Assembly: GCA_902496125.1 (NCBI GenBank)
Contig: CABUZU010000001.1
Span: 1 to 51,505 of the forward strand
DNA: 51,505 bases
Reading direction: 5' to 3'
Origin: an uncultured Lachnospiraceae bacterium
Lineage (GTDB): Bacteria > Bacillota > Clostridia > Lachnospirales > Lachnospiraceae
A model generated the notes under the pieces. It was not told the origin of the DNA. It made no database searches and was given only the letters and a program-made list of their open reading frames with translations. Within the stretch, counting starts at the first letter, position 1. Every line of letters begins with the position of its first letter. Below are positions 16,076 through 24,919 of this stretch, one piece after another. Position numbers and translations under genes: made by a program.

Positions 16076-18358
16076 ATGATTAAACTTTATGAAACTGGAG
16101 CCTATCTATTAAATGGAGACACTCTAGTGACCGATAATGCAGATGCTCCTGCACTACTCTCTTCTTTATTAGGTCAGGTTCCTAATAAAGAAGAAGCTTC
16201 ACATGGAACAATGGCATATTCCATTTTACAAGCTCATAATACCTCTGGTGATGATAAACAGTTAAAAATCAAATTCGACTGTTTAACTTCTCATGATATT
16301 ACATATGTTGGTATTATTCAAACTGCAAGAGCAAGCGGATTAGAGAAATTCCCTATCCCTTACGTTTTAACAAACTGTCATAATAGTCTCTGTGCTGTTG
16401 GTGGTACAATTAATGAAGATGACCACATGTTTGGTCTTACCTGTGCACAAAAATACGGCGGAATCTATGTACCTCCTCATCAGGCTGTTATCCACCAATA
16501 TGCTAGAGAAATGCTCGCTGGCTGTGGAAAAATGATTCTAGGTTCTGATAGCCACACTCGTTATGGTGCTCTTGGTACTATGGCAATTGGTGAAGGTGGT
16601 GGCGAACTAGCAAAACAACTTCTTGGTCGTACCTATGACATTAAATCTCCAGAAGTTGTTGCAATCTATTTAACTGGTGAACCTATAAAAGGAGTTGGTC
16701 CTCAAGACGTTGCACTTGCTATTATCGGAGCTGTATTTAACAATGGATATGTAAATAATAAGGTTATGGAATTTGTAGGTCCTGGTGTTGATAAATTAAG
16801 TGCAGATTTTCGTATCGGTATCGATGTCATGACGACTGAAACGACCTGTCTATCCTCCATTTGGAAAACTGATTCCACTATTAAAGATTTCTTAGAAATC
16901 CATCATCGTGGTGATGCTTATAAAGAATTAAATCCTGCTAATGTTGCTTACTACAACGGCGTTGTATACGTTGATTTAAGCACAATTAGACCAATGATTG
17001 CAATGCCATTTCATCCAAGCAATACTTATGAAATCGACTTCGTAAATCAAAACCTTGGTGACGTTTTAGCTGATGTTGAAAAAAGAGCAAAGGTAAGTTT
17101 TGGAGAAAATTGTGACTTTACTTTAACAAATAAAATTATTAACAACAAGCTCTATGTAGACCAAGGAATTATTGCTGGTTGTGCGGGTGGCGGTTTTGAA
17201 AACATCTGTGCAGCAGCTGATATTTTAAAAGATAAATTTACTGGAAATGATAAATTCACATTAAGTGTATATCCTGCAAGTACTCCAATCTATATGGAAC
17301 TTGTTAAGAATGGTGCTGTTGCCGAACTTATGAGAAGCGGTGCAATTGTTAAAACTGCATTCTGTGGTCCTTGCTTCGGTGCTGGTGACACTCCTGCAAA
17401 TGGTGCATTCAGTATTCGTCATTCTACTAGAAACTTCCCGAACCGTGAAGGCTCTAAAATTCAGAATGGTCAGCTTTCAAGTGTTGCTCTTATGGATGCT
17501 CGTTCCATCGCTGCAACTGCTGCCAATAAAGGTTTCTTAACACCTGCTACTGAAATGGATGTTGAATATACTGGTTCTAAATACTTCTTTGATAGCACTA
17601 TTTACGAAAACCGTGTATACGACAGTAAAGGCGTTGCTCACCCAGAAGTTGAAATCCAATTTGGTCCAAATATCAAAGACTGGCCTTCTATGACTGCCCT
17701 TACCAAAGATTTAGTTCTACGTGTAGCCTCTGTCATCCATGACCCAGTTACCACTACCGACGAACTCATTCCTTCTGGTGAAACATCTTCTTTCCGTTCA
17801 AATCCTTTAGGACTTGCTGAATTTACTCTTTCTCGTAAAGACCCAGCTTATGTTGGCAAGGCTAAAGCCGTTCGTACACAAGAAGAAATTAGAAGAGAAA
17901 ATAAGCAAACTACCGATGCCGACTACTTAAAAGCTTTTGAAACCATCAAAGCTAAATTTGCAGATTTTGATACAGCTCAGACCGGAATCGGTTCTACTAT
18001 CTACGCTGTAAAACCTGGCGATGGTTCCGCTAGAGAACAGGCTGCATCCTGTCAGAAAGTATTAGGCGGTTGGGCTAATATCGCAGGTAGCTACGCTACT
18101 AAACGTTATCGTTCAAACTTAATCAACTGGGGTATGTTACCATTCTTATTTGATAAAGAAGAACTTCCATTTGACTTAGATGATTTCATCTTCATTCCTG
18201 GTATTCGCCAAGCTATAATTGATAAGCAGGCAGAGATTACCGCTTATGTTGTTAAGGACGAATTAGTACCGTTTACTGTTCGTTTAGGAGACTTGACAGA
18301 TGATGAAAGAAAGATTATTTTGTCTGGTTGCTTGATTAATTATTATAAAGAAAATTAA
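16076..18358 (+). CDS. Aconitase-family hydratase (YbhJ-like)
   Basis: A 760-residue [4Fe-4S] hydro-lyase. The aconitase core is clear: LGSDSHTRYGALGTMAIGEGG, a single cluster-type Cys in IAGCAGGGFEN, the CGPC pair in FCGPCFGAGDTP, and a C-terminal swivel domain region with SYATKRYRSNLINWGMLPF. The length and N-terminus (MIKLYETGAYLLNGDTLV) resemble the YbhJ-type hydratases rather than AcnA or AcnB, so citrate/isocitrate may not be the substrate. AGGAGG precedes the start. It has 107 bases upstream and ends at a parS-bearing palindromic terminator. Whether it shares a transcript with ldhA is unclear. Confidence 0.8.
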   Translation: MIKLYETGAYLLNGDTLVTDNADAPALLSSLLGQVPNKEEASHGTMAYSILQAHNTSGDDKQLKIKFDCLTSHDITYVGIIQTARASGLEKFPIPYVLTNCHNSLCAVGGTINEDDHMFGLTCAQKYGGIYVPPHQAVIHQYAREMLAGCGKMILGSDSHTRYGALGTMAIGEGGGELAKQLLGRTYDIKSPEVVAIYLTGEPIKGVGPQDVALAIIGAVFNNGYVNNKVMEFVGPGVDKLSADFRIGIDVMTTETTCLSSIWKTDSTIKDFLEIHHRGDAYKELNPANVAYYNGVVYVDLSTIRPMIAMPFHPSNTYEIDFVNQNLGDVLADVEKRAKVSFGENCDFTLTNKIINNKLYVDQGIIAGCAGGGFENICAAADILKDKFTGNDKFTLSVYPASTPIYMELVKNGAVAELMRSGAIVKTAFCGPCFGAGDTPANGAFSIRHSTRNFPNREGSKIQNGQLSSVALMDARSIAATAANKGFLTPATEMDVEYTGSKYFFDSTIYENRVYDSKGVAHPEVEIQFGPNIKDWPSMTALTKDLVLRVASVIHDPVTTTDELIPSGETSSFRSNPLGLAEFTLSRKDPAYVGKAKAVRTQEEIRRENKQTTDADYLKAFETIKAKFADFDTAQTGIGSTIYAVKPGDGSAREQAASCQKVLGGWANIAGSYATKRYRSNLINWGMLPFLFDKEELPFDLDDFIFIPGIRQAIIDKQAEITAYVVKDELVPFTVRLGDLTDDERKIILSGCLINYYKEN

Positions 18359-18363
18359 AGAAC

Positions 18364-18411
18364 TAGAAAAAGGTTGCAATGTTTCACGTGAAACATTGCA
18401 ACCTTTTTCTA
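18364..18411. terminator. Perfect 48-bp palindromic terminator with parS at its centre
   Basis: The arms 18364-18387 and 18388-18411 are exact reverse complements with no loop, starting TAGAAAAAGGTTGCAATG. Each strand ends in CCTTTTTCTA, so the structure can terminate the hydratase gene (plus) and the TOPRIM gene (minus). The central 16 bp are an exact parS. Confidence 0.9.
18380..18395. promoter_or_regulatory. parS site 3 (core of a terminator)
   Basis: Exact TGTTTCACGTGAAACA at the symmetry centre of the 48-bp palindrome between two convergent genes. Confidence 0.95.
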
Positions 18412-18419
18412 AACTTTAT

Positions 18420-18929
18420 TTAATAAAGCTTTACTTTCTCAGCATCATTTCCAAAATTTCGAAATTTATTAGCTGGCATCTTATTCCAAAATTTTTTAAT
18501 ATCAAATTGGCATTTTTTCAATCGTGCCCCTAAATTAGAACAACTAATTAAATCTCTCTTATATTCTTTCTTCGTTCCACTTTTTGTCAATTCTGCAATA
18601 TTTTTTATTTCAAAAGCATCAACTAGTTCATCTTCTAAGTTTTTAACTTGAGGTATACATATTACATCTTTTATTCCGCTATGTTTTTTCAAGAAATTAA
18701 CATTATCATTCAAAATCGATATATTTGTATCAACATCTGTATCATACACTAATACTACTATTGTTCCAACTTTCAATGGACGAATCCTTGCATTAGTAAA
18801 TCTGTTTTGGACTGGATTGAATTTCTCAACTCTTCCACTCGCAATACATCCTAAATCAGATTTTAATGCATTTAGCAAACTTTTTTCGTCATCTCCCTCG
18901 ACATAGTAATAGTAACTAGCTCTTTTCAT
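18420..18929 (-). CDS. Small TOPRIM-like protein, partner of the upstream ATPase
   Basis: A 169-residue protein beginning YYYYVEGDDEKSLLNAL, with Glu11 as the first TOPRIM acid. A beta strand ending in a D-x-D follows (VVLVYDTDVDT, Asp63 and Asp65), then an acidic NLEDELVDAF. This order is the metal site of TOPRIM nucleases such as OLD, RloB and AriB. The C-terminal third is Lys/Phe rich (KKFWNKMPANKFRNFG) and may bind nucleic acid. It starts 16 bases after the ATPase gene with GGAGGTG, so the two are one operon. By analogy it is the toxic nuclease of a two-part immunity system. It is shorter than most AriB or RloB proteins. Confidence 0.65.
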   Translation of the reverse strand: MKRASYYYYVEGDDEKSLLNALKSDLGCIASGRVEKFNPVQNRFTNARIRPLKVGTIVVLVYDTDVDTNISILNDNVNFLKKHSGIKDVICIPQVKNLEDELVDAFEIKNIAELTKSGTKKEYKRDLISCSNLGARLKKCQFDIKKFWNKMPANKFRNFGNDAEKVKLY

Positions 18930-18945
18930 CAGTACACCTCCATAA

Positions 18946-20049
18946 TTATAGGTCTGCTAATTCGTACAACCTATGCAATTCTGGTGCTGTACAAAATAAA
19001 TCATTCTCTACGGCATGTTTCAACGAATCTGTATTACGTTTCAAATACTGTTCAGCATAAACGCACTTTATTGGTCTTTCAGTATCATTTGTATCTTTCT
19101 TTAAAAAGATAAATGAATGCTTTGGTAATTGCATATCTAAAATATCTGTATTATGTGTAGTAAAAAATAACTGTTTTCTATCCGTTAGTTTGTCAATAAT
19201 AATTGATAAACATGCCTTCTCTACATCGCTATTGATATAAGAAAATAATTCATCGCAATAATATAAATCATGTTTATCGCAAATCAACGAAGCAATAATA
19301 TAAGAAATATCAAGTCCAGCCTTTGTACCACTTGACAATACCTCTCCATCAGCAATTCTTCCATCTTTAATAATCGCTGAACAATTCTCCCATTTTATTG
19401 CATAAGAATTATTAATTTCCCTAATCTTAACAATTTCTTTAATTGACGGATCTAGAGTTTGTAATATTTGCTTTAATATATAAATGTAACGTGAATCATC
19501 TTCAATTGTTATATAAGTTTTATTCTTCGAAGCATCTTCAGGATATGAAAAATGCCATCCTTGTGTATTAATTTCTCCATATGAAACTTGTACATCTTTT
19601 TTCTCGTCTAATCGTTTTGCACAAATTTCATAATTATCCTTTTTATTGATACATGTTGCATAAATCTTAATATCAACATCATTCTCCGTGTATTCTGAAT
19701 TTGATTTAGATCCAATATTCATTATAAATCGATATAATACATCTACATTTGTTAAAAAATCAACTTGTAACATTGCACTCTTTTGTTTATCATCTACTTT
19801 ATCCGTAAAACGTTCATATGAACCATCTCTGAAATAATTTGCAAATAGCATTATTAACTTACCTAATGAAGTTTTTCCTGTAGCATTTCCCCCCATAATG
19901 ATATTTACTTTTTTATATCTAAAATTAGGTCTGCTTTCTAAATACTCCATTTCTATTGTAGAATCTACAATTTTTTTAGGATAAGACATATTAATATGAA
20001 AATTTTTGAATGCATACAAATTATCTACTTTTATATCCATTATTACCAT
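18946..20049 (-). CDS. ABC/OLD-type AAA ATPase of a two-gene defence-like cassette
   Basis: A 367-residue ATPase from the ATG at 20049, with GAGGA upstream. Walker A is GGNATGKT (53-60), the ABC-like signature LSSGT (239-242 with the preceding Leu), Walker B LYYCDE (262-267) and an H-loop His299 (TTHNTD). This is the AAA_15/21 class used in RloA, AriA, PtuA and OLD proteins. It has no TOPRIM domain, and the next gene supplies one. An in-frame TTG at 20109 has a better AGGAGG site and would add 20 Lys/Tyr-rich residues, so the start is uncertain. The likely role is sensing invasion or damage and holding or releasing the partner nuclease. This is inferred from the family. Confidence 0.8.
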   Translation of the reverse strand: MVIMDIKVDNLYAFKNFHINMSYPKKIVDSTIEMEYLESRPNFRYKKVNIIMGGNATGKTSLGKLIMLFANYFRDGSYERFTDKVDDKQKSAMLQVDFLTNVDVLYRFIMNIGSKSNSEYTENDVDIKIYATCINKKDNYEICAKRLDEKKDVQVSYGEINTQGWHFSYPEDASKNKTYITIEDDSRYIYILKQILQTLDPSIKEIVKIREINNSYAIKWENCSAIIKDGRIADGEVLSSGTKAGLDISYIIASLICDKHDLYYCDELFSYINSDVEKACLSIIIDKLTDRKQLFFTTHNTDILDMQLPKHSFIFLKKDTNDTERPIKCVYAEQYLKRNTDSLKHAVENDLFCTAPELHRLYELADL

Positions 20050-20216
20050 TGTTTGTCCTCTTTTTTTGTTTTTTTGTTCGTAATTTATGAAGTAATATTC
20101 TTTATTCAAATTATACCTCCTGCACAAATGAAATTCAAGTATATTTTTAATATATGTTCTTATCTAAAAAATATAATTCATTTTTTATTAATTTTCTTTA
20201 TCAAAAAAAGCTGTAA

Positions 20217-20232
20217 TGTTTCACGTGAAACA
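20217..20232. promoter_or_regulatory. parS site 4
   Basis: Exact TGTTTCACGTGAAACA at the centre of a 26-bp perfect palindrome (20212-20237). It lies between the ATPase gene start and the toxin relic, and its arm forms the last codons of that relic. Confidence 0.93.
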
Positions 20233-20388
20233 TTACAACCCAGACTGTAGAATGCCAATTCCATCTGGTGGTGGTAATGGTTGCTCTGCCGTTTTATTAA
20301 TAGCCTTCAAAATTTTTTTATGATTATATGGAACAAGCTTTTTTAAGTCTTTCTGAGCTTCTTTAATATACTCGATTTTTCATTCCAT
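20233..20388 (-). pseudogene. RelE/YafQ-type toxin remnant
   Basis: From ATG 20388 the frame reads M-E-stop-K-I-E-Y-I-K-E-A-Q-K-D-L-K-K-L, a recognisable RelE-superfamily N-terminus in which codon 3 is TGA where TGG (Trp) is expected. It continues to PLPPPDGIG and stops at 20233-20235 inside the parS palindrome, so the C-terminal half with the catalytic residues is gone. A GAGGA site overlaps the antitoxin stop just upstream. Both the nonsense codon and the truncation inactivate it. Confidence 0.65.
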
Positions 20389-20400
20389 TTACAGTATTCC

Positions 20401-20488
20401 TCACTCTAATTCTACTTCTACATCTTCTAAATCTTTCTTCTGTAATACCAAGTGATTCCATCCCTCAAAAACATAAAATAATTTGTGT
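20401..20488 (-). pseudogene. Antitoxin C-terminal fragment
   Basis: A short frame encodes FEGWNHLVLQKKDLEDVEVELE and stops at TGA 20401-20403, 12 bases before the toxin ATG. The acidic end and the spacing match the antitoxin-toxin overlap of type II modules. Its 5' part is missing, cut where the DUF2079 gene ends (20489). Confidence 0.55.
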
Positions 20489-22348
20489 TTATTCTTTATG
20501 CCAAATTGTCAAAATGCCATCAAGTGATTCATATTCAAAATAACCATTCTCTTTCAACAGTTCTATTAAGTTTTCATAACCATTATTTAGACCGCCTGTC
20601 GCATATTTTTTATATGAATTATTTACCGAAATATTTAATACAACATAGTCGGTCTCCAGTAGATGTTCTTGAGAACAATATTCTACATCATATAATATTT
20701 CTCTCTGAGAAAGATATGTAGTGTAAAATGTAGTGGCAGTAACTGATGCCCCATCAGGAATCATATCTAAGGTGTCACGAATATTCTGATAATATCTATA
20801 CTGCTGGACTGCCTGTACGGGATAATTAACTGCTTTCGGAACAACTACTCTAGCAAAACACCCTACGCTTATAACAGCAGATGAAATCAAAATTAATATT
20901 CGTTTCCAGTTAATCTTTAAGTCAGCAAGATTTATAACCATCAGATACGCAAGAAATGCATTAGAACCAAATGTGTACTGAAAAAAAATATCATGCTGAT
21001 ATTTATAGTCTGGCATGAGATTTACTAAGATATAAGGAATTAGTAAAATGTATCGCTCATATCGTCTTGTCAACAGCGGAAGTCCCAATAAAGGTAAAAG
21101 TGTCAAGGCAATAAAATATAGTTTTTCTGTGTCTACACACTCATAAATTGTTTTCATAGGATTGAGAATCACCGACTTAATAACGGTAATCAATGAGGTC
21201 GATCCATCATACATAAAATTGCTATAACGGTATGTCATAACACCGTCTCCGTGTTCTGACAGATATCCAGTAACAACAACGAACCAGCAAATGGATATCA
21301 CAAGCAAAGCAAGCCCAGTTATAAGATTTTGTGAATCCAATTTATTGAACCGTAAGACAGTTTTAGCAATCAGCCACAGAGCAATCACCGCCACATATAC
21401 AGCAGCGTCCTCTTTGACCATCAATGTGAGTACAGAAGCAATAATGGTAATCGCTATACTCTTTTTGTCGACACCGTAGAACAACCAAAGAAGCAAAGAA
21501 GTTAAGAAGCAGTTTTCGTGAATGTCATAACTTGTACCACCAGAAAAAGCCGGATATAAAAGCAGGACCAAACACATCAACATTCTCTGTGCACCTGTCA
21601 GACCATGATACTTTCCAATTTTCCACAAAGGGATTACTGAAGAAGTTATGACTGCTGCTTGAAGTACCTGTAAAGTGGCAGGAGTTGGGACCAACCAGTA
21701 AAACGGCAACATTAAATAATAGATTGGTGAAACATGGACGGCAAAATGGGACAGTAAACCGTTGCGCTCAACTGTGGTCATAGGCAAACAAGACTCTTTC
21801 ATATTATAGAACATTTGAGAAAAAATACCGAAGTCATAAGTCGGTGAACTGAAACTATACACACGTCCTACCGTCCATGCACTAGCAAACACCCCAAAAG
21901 CTATCGACAATCCTACAGTTATCCAAACATAGACTTTATGTGATTTCTTTAGCTCGATAATTGGTTCCTCACTTTTATCCCAGCCATAAATATTGAAAAC
22001 AACTAAAATAATCAACACTAATATGCAAACCGTAAGAAAAGCCCCTGTGGAATTTGACAACAAGGCAATAATTGCAAGAACGGCAAATGCTATAACAATG
22101 CTCAATCGCTCCGCTCTCTCTATTTTTGCAATGTAAGATATTCTAACCAGTAGGATAGTGAGGATACAGGCAATTCCAATTATCCGAATCAAGGACATTT
22201 GTGCCAGACCCGCTAGTTTTGCTAGATCTCGCAATTCGTTAGGCAGAATGGAATACTCTATTACAACAGCCAATAACCATGAAAGGATAATGTGGCGAAC
22301 AAAATCGGCAACATTAAATGAATTGCAAAAAATTTTAAAATTAGACAT
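20489..22348 (-). CDS. DUF2079 polytopic membrane protein (GT-C-like)
   Basis: With the ATG at 22348 (GGAGGT eight bases upstream; an earlier in-frame start lacks one) the product is 619 residues. It has about twelve membrane helices and a conserved block after the early helices (YDFGIFSQMFYNM, then SHFAVHVSPIYYLMLPFYWL, then GGTSYDIHENCF). This matches DUF2079, thought to be GT-C-like sugar transferases working outside the membrane on lipid-linked sugars. It follows a VanS/VanR-like pair with 61 bases between, so a signal-controlled change of surface glycans is plausible. Codons such as CAG, CTG and GCC look commoner than in flanking genes, which suggests acquisition. Confidence 0.75.
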   Translation of the reverse strand: MSNFKIFCNSFNVADFVRHIILSWLLAVVIEYSILPNELRDLAKLAGLAQMSLIRIIGIACILTILLVRISYIAKIERAERLSIVIAFAVLAIIALLSNSTGAFLTVCILVLIILVVFNIYGWDKSEEPIIELKKSHKVYVWITVGLSIAFGVFASAWTVGRVYSFSSPTYDFGIFSQMFYNMKESCLPMTTVERNGLLSHFAVHVSPIYYLMLPFYWLVPTPATLQVLQAAVITSSVIPLWKIGKYHGLTGAQRMLMCLVLLLYPAFSGGTSYDIHENCFLTSLLLWLFYGVDKKSIAITIIASVLTLMVKEDAAVYVAVIALWLIAKTVLRFNKLDSQNLITGLALLVISICWFVVVTGYLSEHGDGVMTYRYSNFMYDGSTSLITVIKSVILNPMKTIYECVDTEKLYFIALTLLPLLGLPLLTRRYERYILLIPYILVNLMPDYKYQHDIFFQYTFGSNAFLAYLMVINLADLKINWKRILILISSAVISVGCFARVVVPKAVNYPVQAVQQYRYYQNIRDTLDMIPDGASVTATTFYTTYLSQREILYDVEYCSQEHLLETDYVVLNISVNNSYKKYATGGLNNGYENLIELLKENGYFEYESLDGILTIWHKE

Positions 22349-22409
22349 AAAAAGTACCTCCTGTACCAATAGTGTACAAGAGGTGTCTTTCATAAATTTG
22401 GAATAATTC

Positions 22410-24008
22410 TTACAAATTTCTTTCAATTTTAGGAAGTTCTACAATAGCACCAAATTGATCTCCGTCTACCAATACTCTAAATAAACCACCGACAGATTCT
22501 GTATAGGTTTGAGCAATTGCAAGACCTAAACCGCTACCCTTTGTAGAACGAGATTTATCCCCACGGGCAAATCGTTCTATGATTTCGTCTGGCTTGAAAT
22601 CCATCTCATAAGAGGCAGTATTCACCATACGGATAAAATAATTGTTCTCTGTTTCCTTGACCTCAAGATAAATTCGGGTGCCGGTTAATGCGTATTTGAT
22701 TGCATTACCCAAAAGATTCGCAAATACTTGGTGCATTCTCGCTCCATCAGTAATGACAGGGAGCGTTTCAGCACAATAACTACGTTTCACAGTAAGACCA
22801 GAATTCACAAGCTGATCGTCAAATAATCCGATCGTCTGTTCCAATAATCGAATTAGATCAATTTGGTCTTTCTTGCTTTCTATTGCGCCACTAGATACTT
22901 TGGTTAACTCAAAAAGAGATTCTACAAGATCATTCATATAAACAGCTTTCTGATGCAGATAGCGAAGCTGTTCTTGTCCCTTGGGAGATAGTATTTCATT
23001 TTGCAGAAGTTCGCTATAACCAATAATAGATGTAAGCGGTGTACGCAGATCGTGAGATACATTGGAGATCAATTCGACCTTGAATTGTTCACTGGTGACA
23101 GCAGTACGAACCGCTTCTTCATGCTGAACTTGCACATCCAGAAGCTGAGCTTCCGTTTGAGCAAAAGTGCCGTCACCCACCGTGATGGGCTTACCCTTCT
23201 GATAGTTATTAAGCTGTTTCTTGAAATGATTGAGATCCGTTCCGTATTTCCAAAGGCACAGAAATCCAATAACTGATATTGCTATAAACTCAAAGACAAT
23301 AAACCACAATGCTTCGTATATAAAATTCGCATCTAAGAAAATACCAAAAAAACAAAGTAGCACGATCCAAGGAATAACAATCCATCCAGCAAAGATCAAC
23401 AAAGAAATTTGTGGAATAGTACATCGTTTAGTAATTCTATGAACCAAACACCAAGACACAGAAAACTTTGCCCTTATCCATCCAATCAGCTCACGAACAT
23501 TCAATAAAACTAAAAATATACTGATAATCCTCGAAAACACGCGTAATATATTAATCATAGAACTTTGCGTGTATTCTGTATAAAAAGTCGCATTATATAC
23601 CATCGCTAACAAAGCCAGTATCAGACTGACTCCATCTGGTCCAAAGAAAGGCATAGTCTGGAATAATACGACAATTGCTATAAAAGCAACGACAACAGAA
23701 ATCAAAGAAAGGATAGAGCCTATCATCCTTTCAGAAAGATAATTCTTTTTCTCAGTTGTGCTAAATGTCTTTGATTGGGTTAAGTCAATATCAGAAAATG
23801 ATTGATCAATTATATCACTCTCAAGACTTTCTTCTGGTGATGTTGTTGTAGGATCTCCTGTTTCCATCATTGTTATGGATACCGTAGTTTCATCGGTGTT
23901 GTCATCTTCTTTAATAATATTGTTCAACATTTGTTGTCCTAAGGTCCAACAAAATGCTGCTATGAAAAGTAGAATAAATGCAACTACATTATGTCGTTTC
24001 AAAAACAT
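22410..24008 (-). CDS. Membrane sensor histidine kinase (VanS/PhoR-like)
   Basis: A 532-residue kinase. An N-terminal helix (about 7-28) is followed by an acidic, Thr-rich stretch, then several helices from about 95 to 255. The dimerisation domain has His319 (ISNVSHDLRTPLTSIIGYSELL), and the ATPase core has the N-box VFANLLGNAIKYA and the G-box GSGLGLAIAQTY. It phosphorylates the response regulator whose gene overlaps its start by 20 bases. The signal is unknown. The many-helix input domain is unlike classic two-helix VanS. Confidence 0.9.
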   Translation of the reverse strand: MFLKRHNVVAFILLFIAAFCWTLGQQMLNNIIKEDDNTDETTVSITMMETGDPTTTSPEESLESDIIDQSFSDIDLTQSKTFSTTEKKNYLSERMIGSILSLISVVVAFIAIVVLFQTMPFFGPDGVSLILALLAMVYNATFYTEYTQSSMINILRVFSRIISIFLVLLNVRELIGWIRAKFSVSWCLVHRITKRCTIPQISLLIFAGWIVIPWIVLLCFFGIFLDANFIYEALWFIVFEFIAISVIGFLCLWKYGTDLNHFKKQLNNYQKGKPITVGDGTFAQTEAQLLDVQVQHEEAVRTAVTSEQFKVELISNVSHDLRTPLTSIIGYSELLQNEILSPKGQEQLRYLHQKAVYMNDLVESLFELTKVSSGAIESKKDQIDLIRLLEQTIGLFDDQLVNSGLTVKRSYCAETLPVITDGARMHQVFANLLGNAIKYALTGTRIYLEVKETENNYFIRMVNTASYEMDFKPDEIIERFARGDKSRSTKGSGLGLAIAQTYTESVGGLFRVLVDGDQFGAIVELPKIERNL

Positions 24009-24693
24009 ATCCTATCCCCCAAACCACTTTCAAATACTCCGGTTTCTTTGGATTTAACTCCAACTTATTCCTGATACGACTGATATGAACCATGACCGTG
24101 TTTTCAACTGCATAAGCATCACTCTTCCAAACTCGCCCATAAATTTCTTCTGCTGAATATACCCTGTTTGGATTGGACATCAGCACTTTGAGAATCTTGA
24201 ACTCTGTTGCAGTAAGTCGAACTGACTGACCACGGACAATGAGCTGTTTGGTAACTGTATTCAGAACAATATTACCTGCTTTTATTTCAGCGTCAGATTT
24301 TGTTTCACGAATAGAACCAAAATCGTCATATCTGCGAAGAAGTGCCTTAACTCTGGCAAGCAACTCCTGTTGGTAGAAAGGCTTTACTAAGTAATCATCC
24401 GCCCCTGCTTCAAGCCCAATTACACGGTCTGACCCCTCTGCCTTTGCGGATAAAATAAGAATAGGGACGTTGTTGTTTTTACGAATACGCATGGTAGCGA
24501 TAATGCCATTGCACTGCGGCATCATAACATCCATAATAATAAGATGTGGATGGTTTGTATTTACGATATGGCAAGCAGCTTCTCCATTATAGGCAGTCAA
24601 CACTTGGTATCCTTCTTGCTTCAAGGAAGTTTCAATGATATTAACAATGGAAAAGTCATCATCAACAACAAGAATTTGATATGTATCTTCCAT
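23989..24693 (-). CDS. OmpR/VanR-family response regulator
   Basis: A 234-residue regulator with a receiver domain (acidic Asp11-Asp12, phosphoacceptor Asp55 in LIIMDVMMP, and Lys in YLVKPF). An OmpR winged helix follows (TATEFKILKVLMSNPNRVYSAEEIYGRVW, then VMVHISRIRNKLE and GIGYVFE). It is the first gene of the regulator-kinase-DUF2079 transcript and overlaps the kinase, as expected for a cotranslated pair. AAAGGAG precedes the start. The probable target is its own upstream region, which has a palindrome at 24733-24758. Confidence 0.93.
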   Translation of the reverse strand: MEDTYQILVVDDDFSIVNIIETSLKQEGYQVLTAYNGEAACHIVNTNHPHLIIMDVMMPQCNGIIATMRIRKNNNVPILILSAKAEGSDRVIGLEAGADDYLVKPFYQQELLARVKALLRRYDDFGSIRETKSDAEIKAGNIVLNTVTKQLIVRGQSVRLTATEFKILKVLMSNPNRVYSAEEIYGRVWKSDAYAVENTVMVHISRIRNKLELNPKKPEYLKVVWGIGYVFETT

Positions 24694-24732
24694 GAAAAAT
24701 CTCCTTTCATTGAATAATTATAATATTATTAT

Positions 24733-24758
24733 GGAATAAAATTATAAAATTTTATTCC
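24733..24758. promoter_or_regulatory. Palindrome upstream of the response regulator
   Basis: GGAATAAAATT (24733-24743) and AATTTTATTCC (24748-24758) are exact inverted arms in the 226-base gap before the regulator gene. It may be an operator or a weak terminator. The rest of the gap is AT-rich without further signals that could be assigned. Confidence 0.4.
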
Positions 24759-24919
24759 TCTAATACTTTTCTCATTCAAAATTTATCTTATAATTATATT
24801 ATTTGAAATAAAAAATGTAAATAGTACAAATTAAGTAAGTTTTTGCTTGCCCTTGTTAAAATATCTTTTATTATATCCTCTCTTTTATAAATTACAAGTA
24901 AACACCTTGCTTCCCTTCT

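Noticed and set aside
20109..20122. Separate leader peptide before the ATPase gene (AGGAGG plus TTG at 20109)
   Set aside because: The TTG is in frame with the ATPase and no stop intervenes, so it is kept only as an alternative start.
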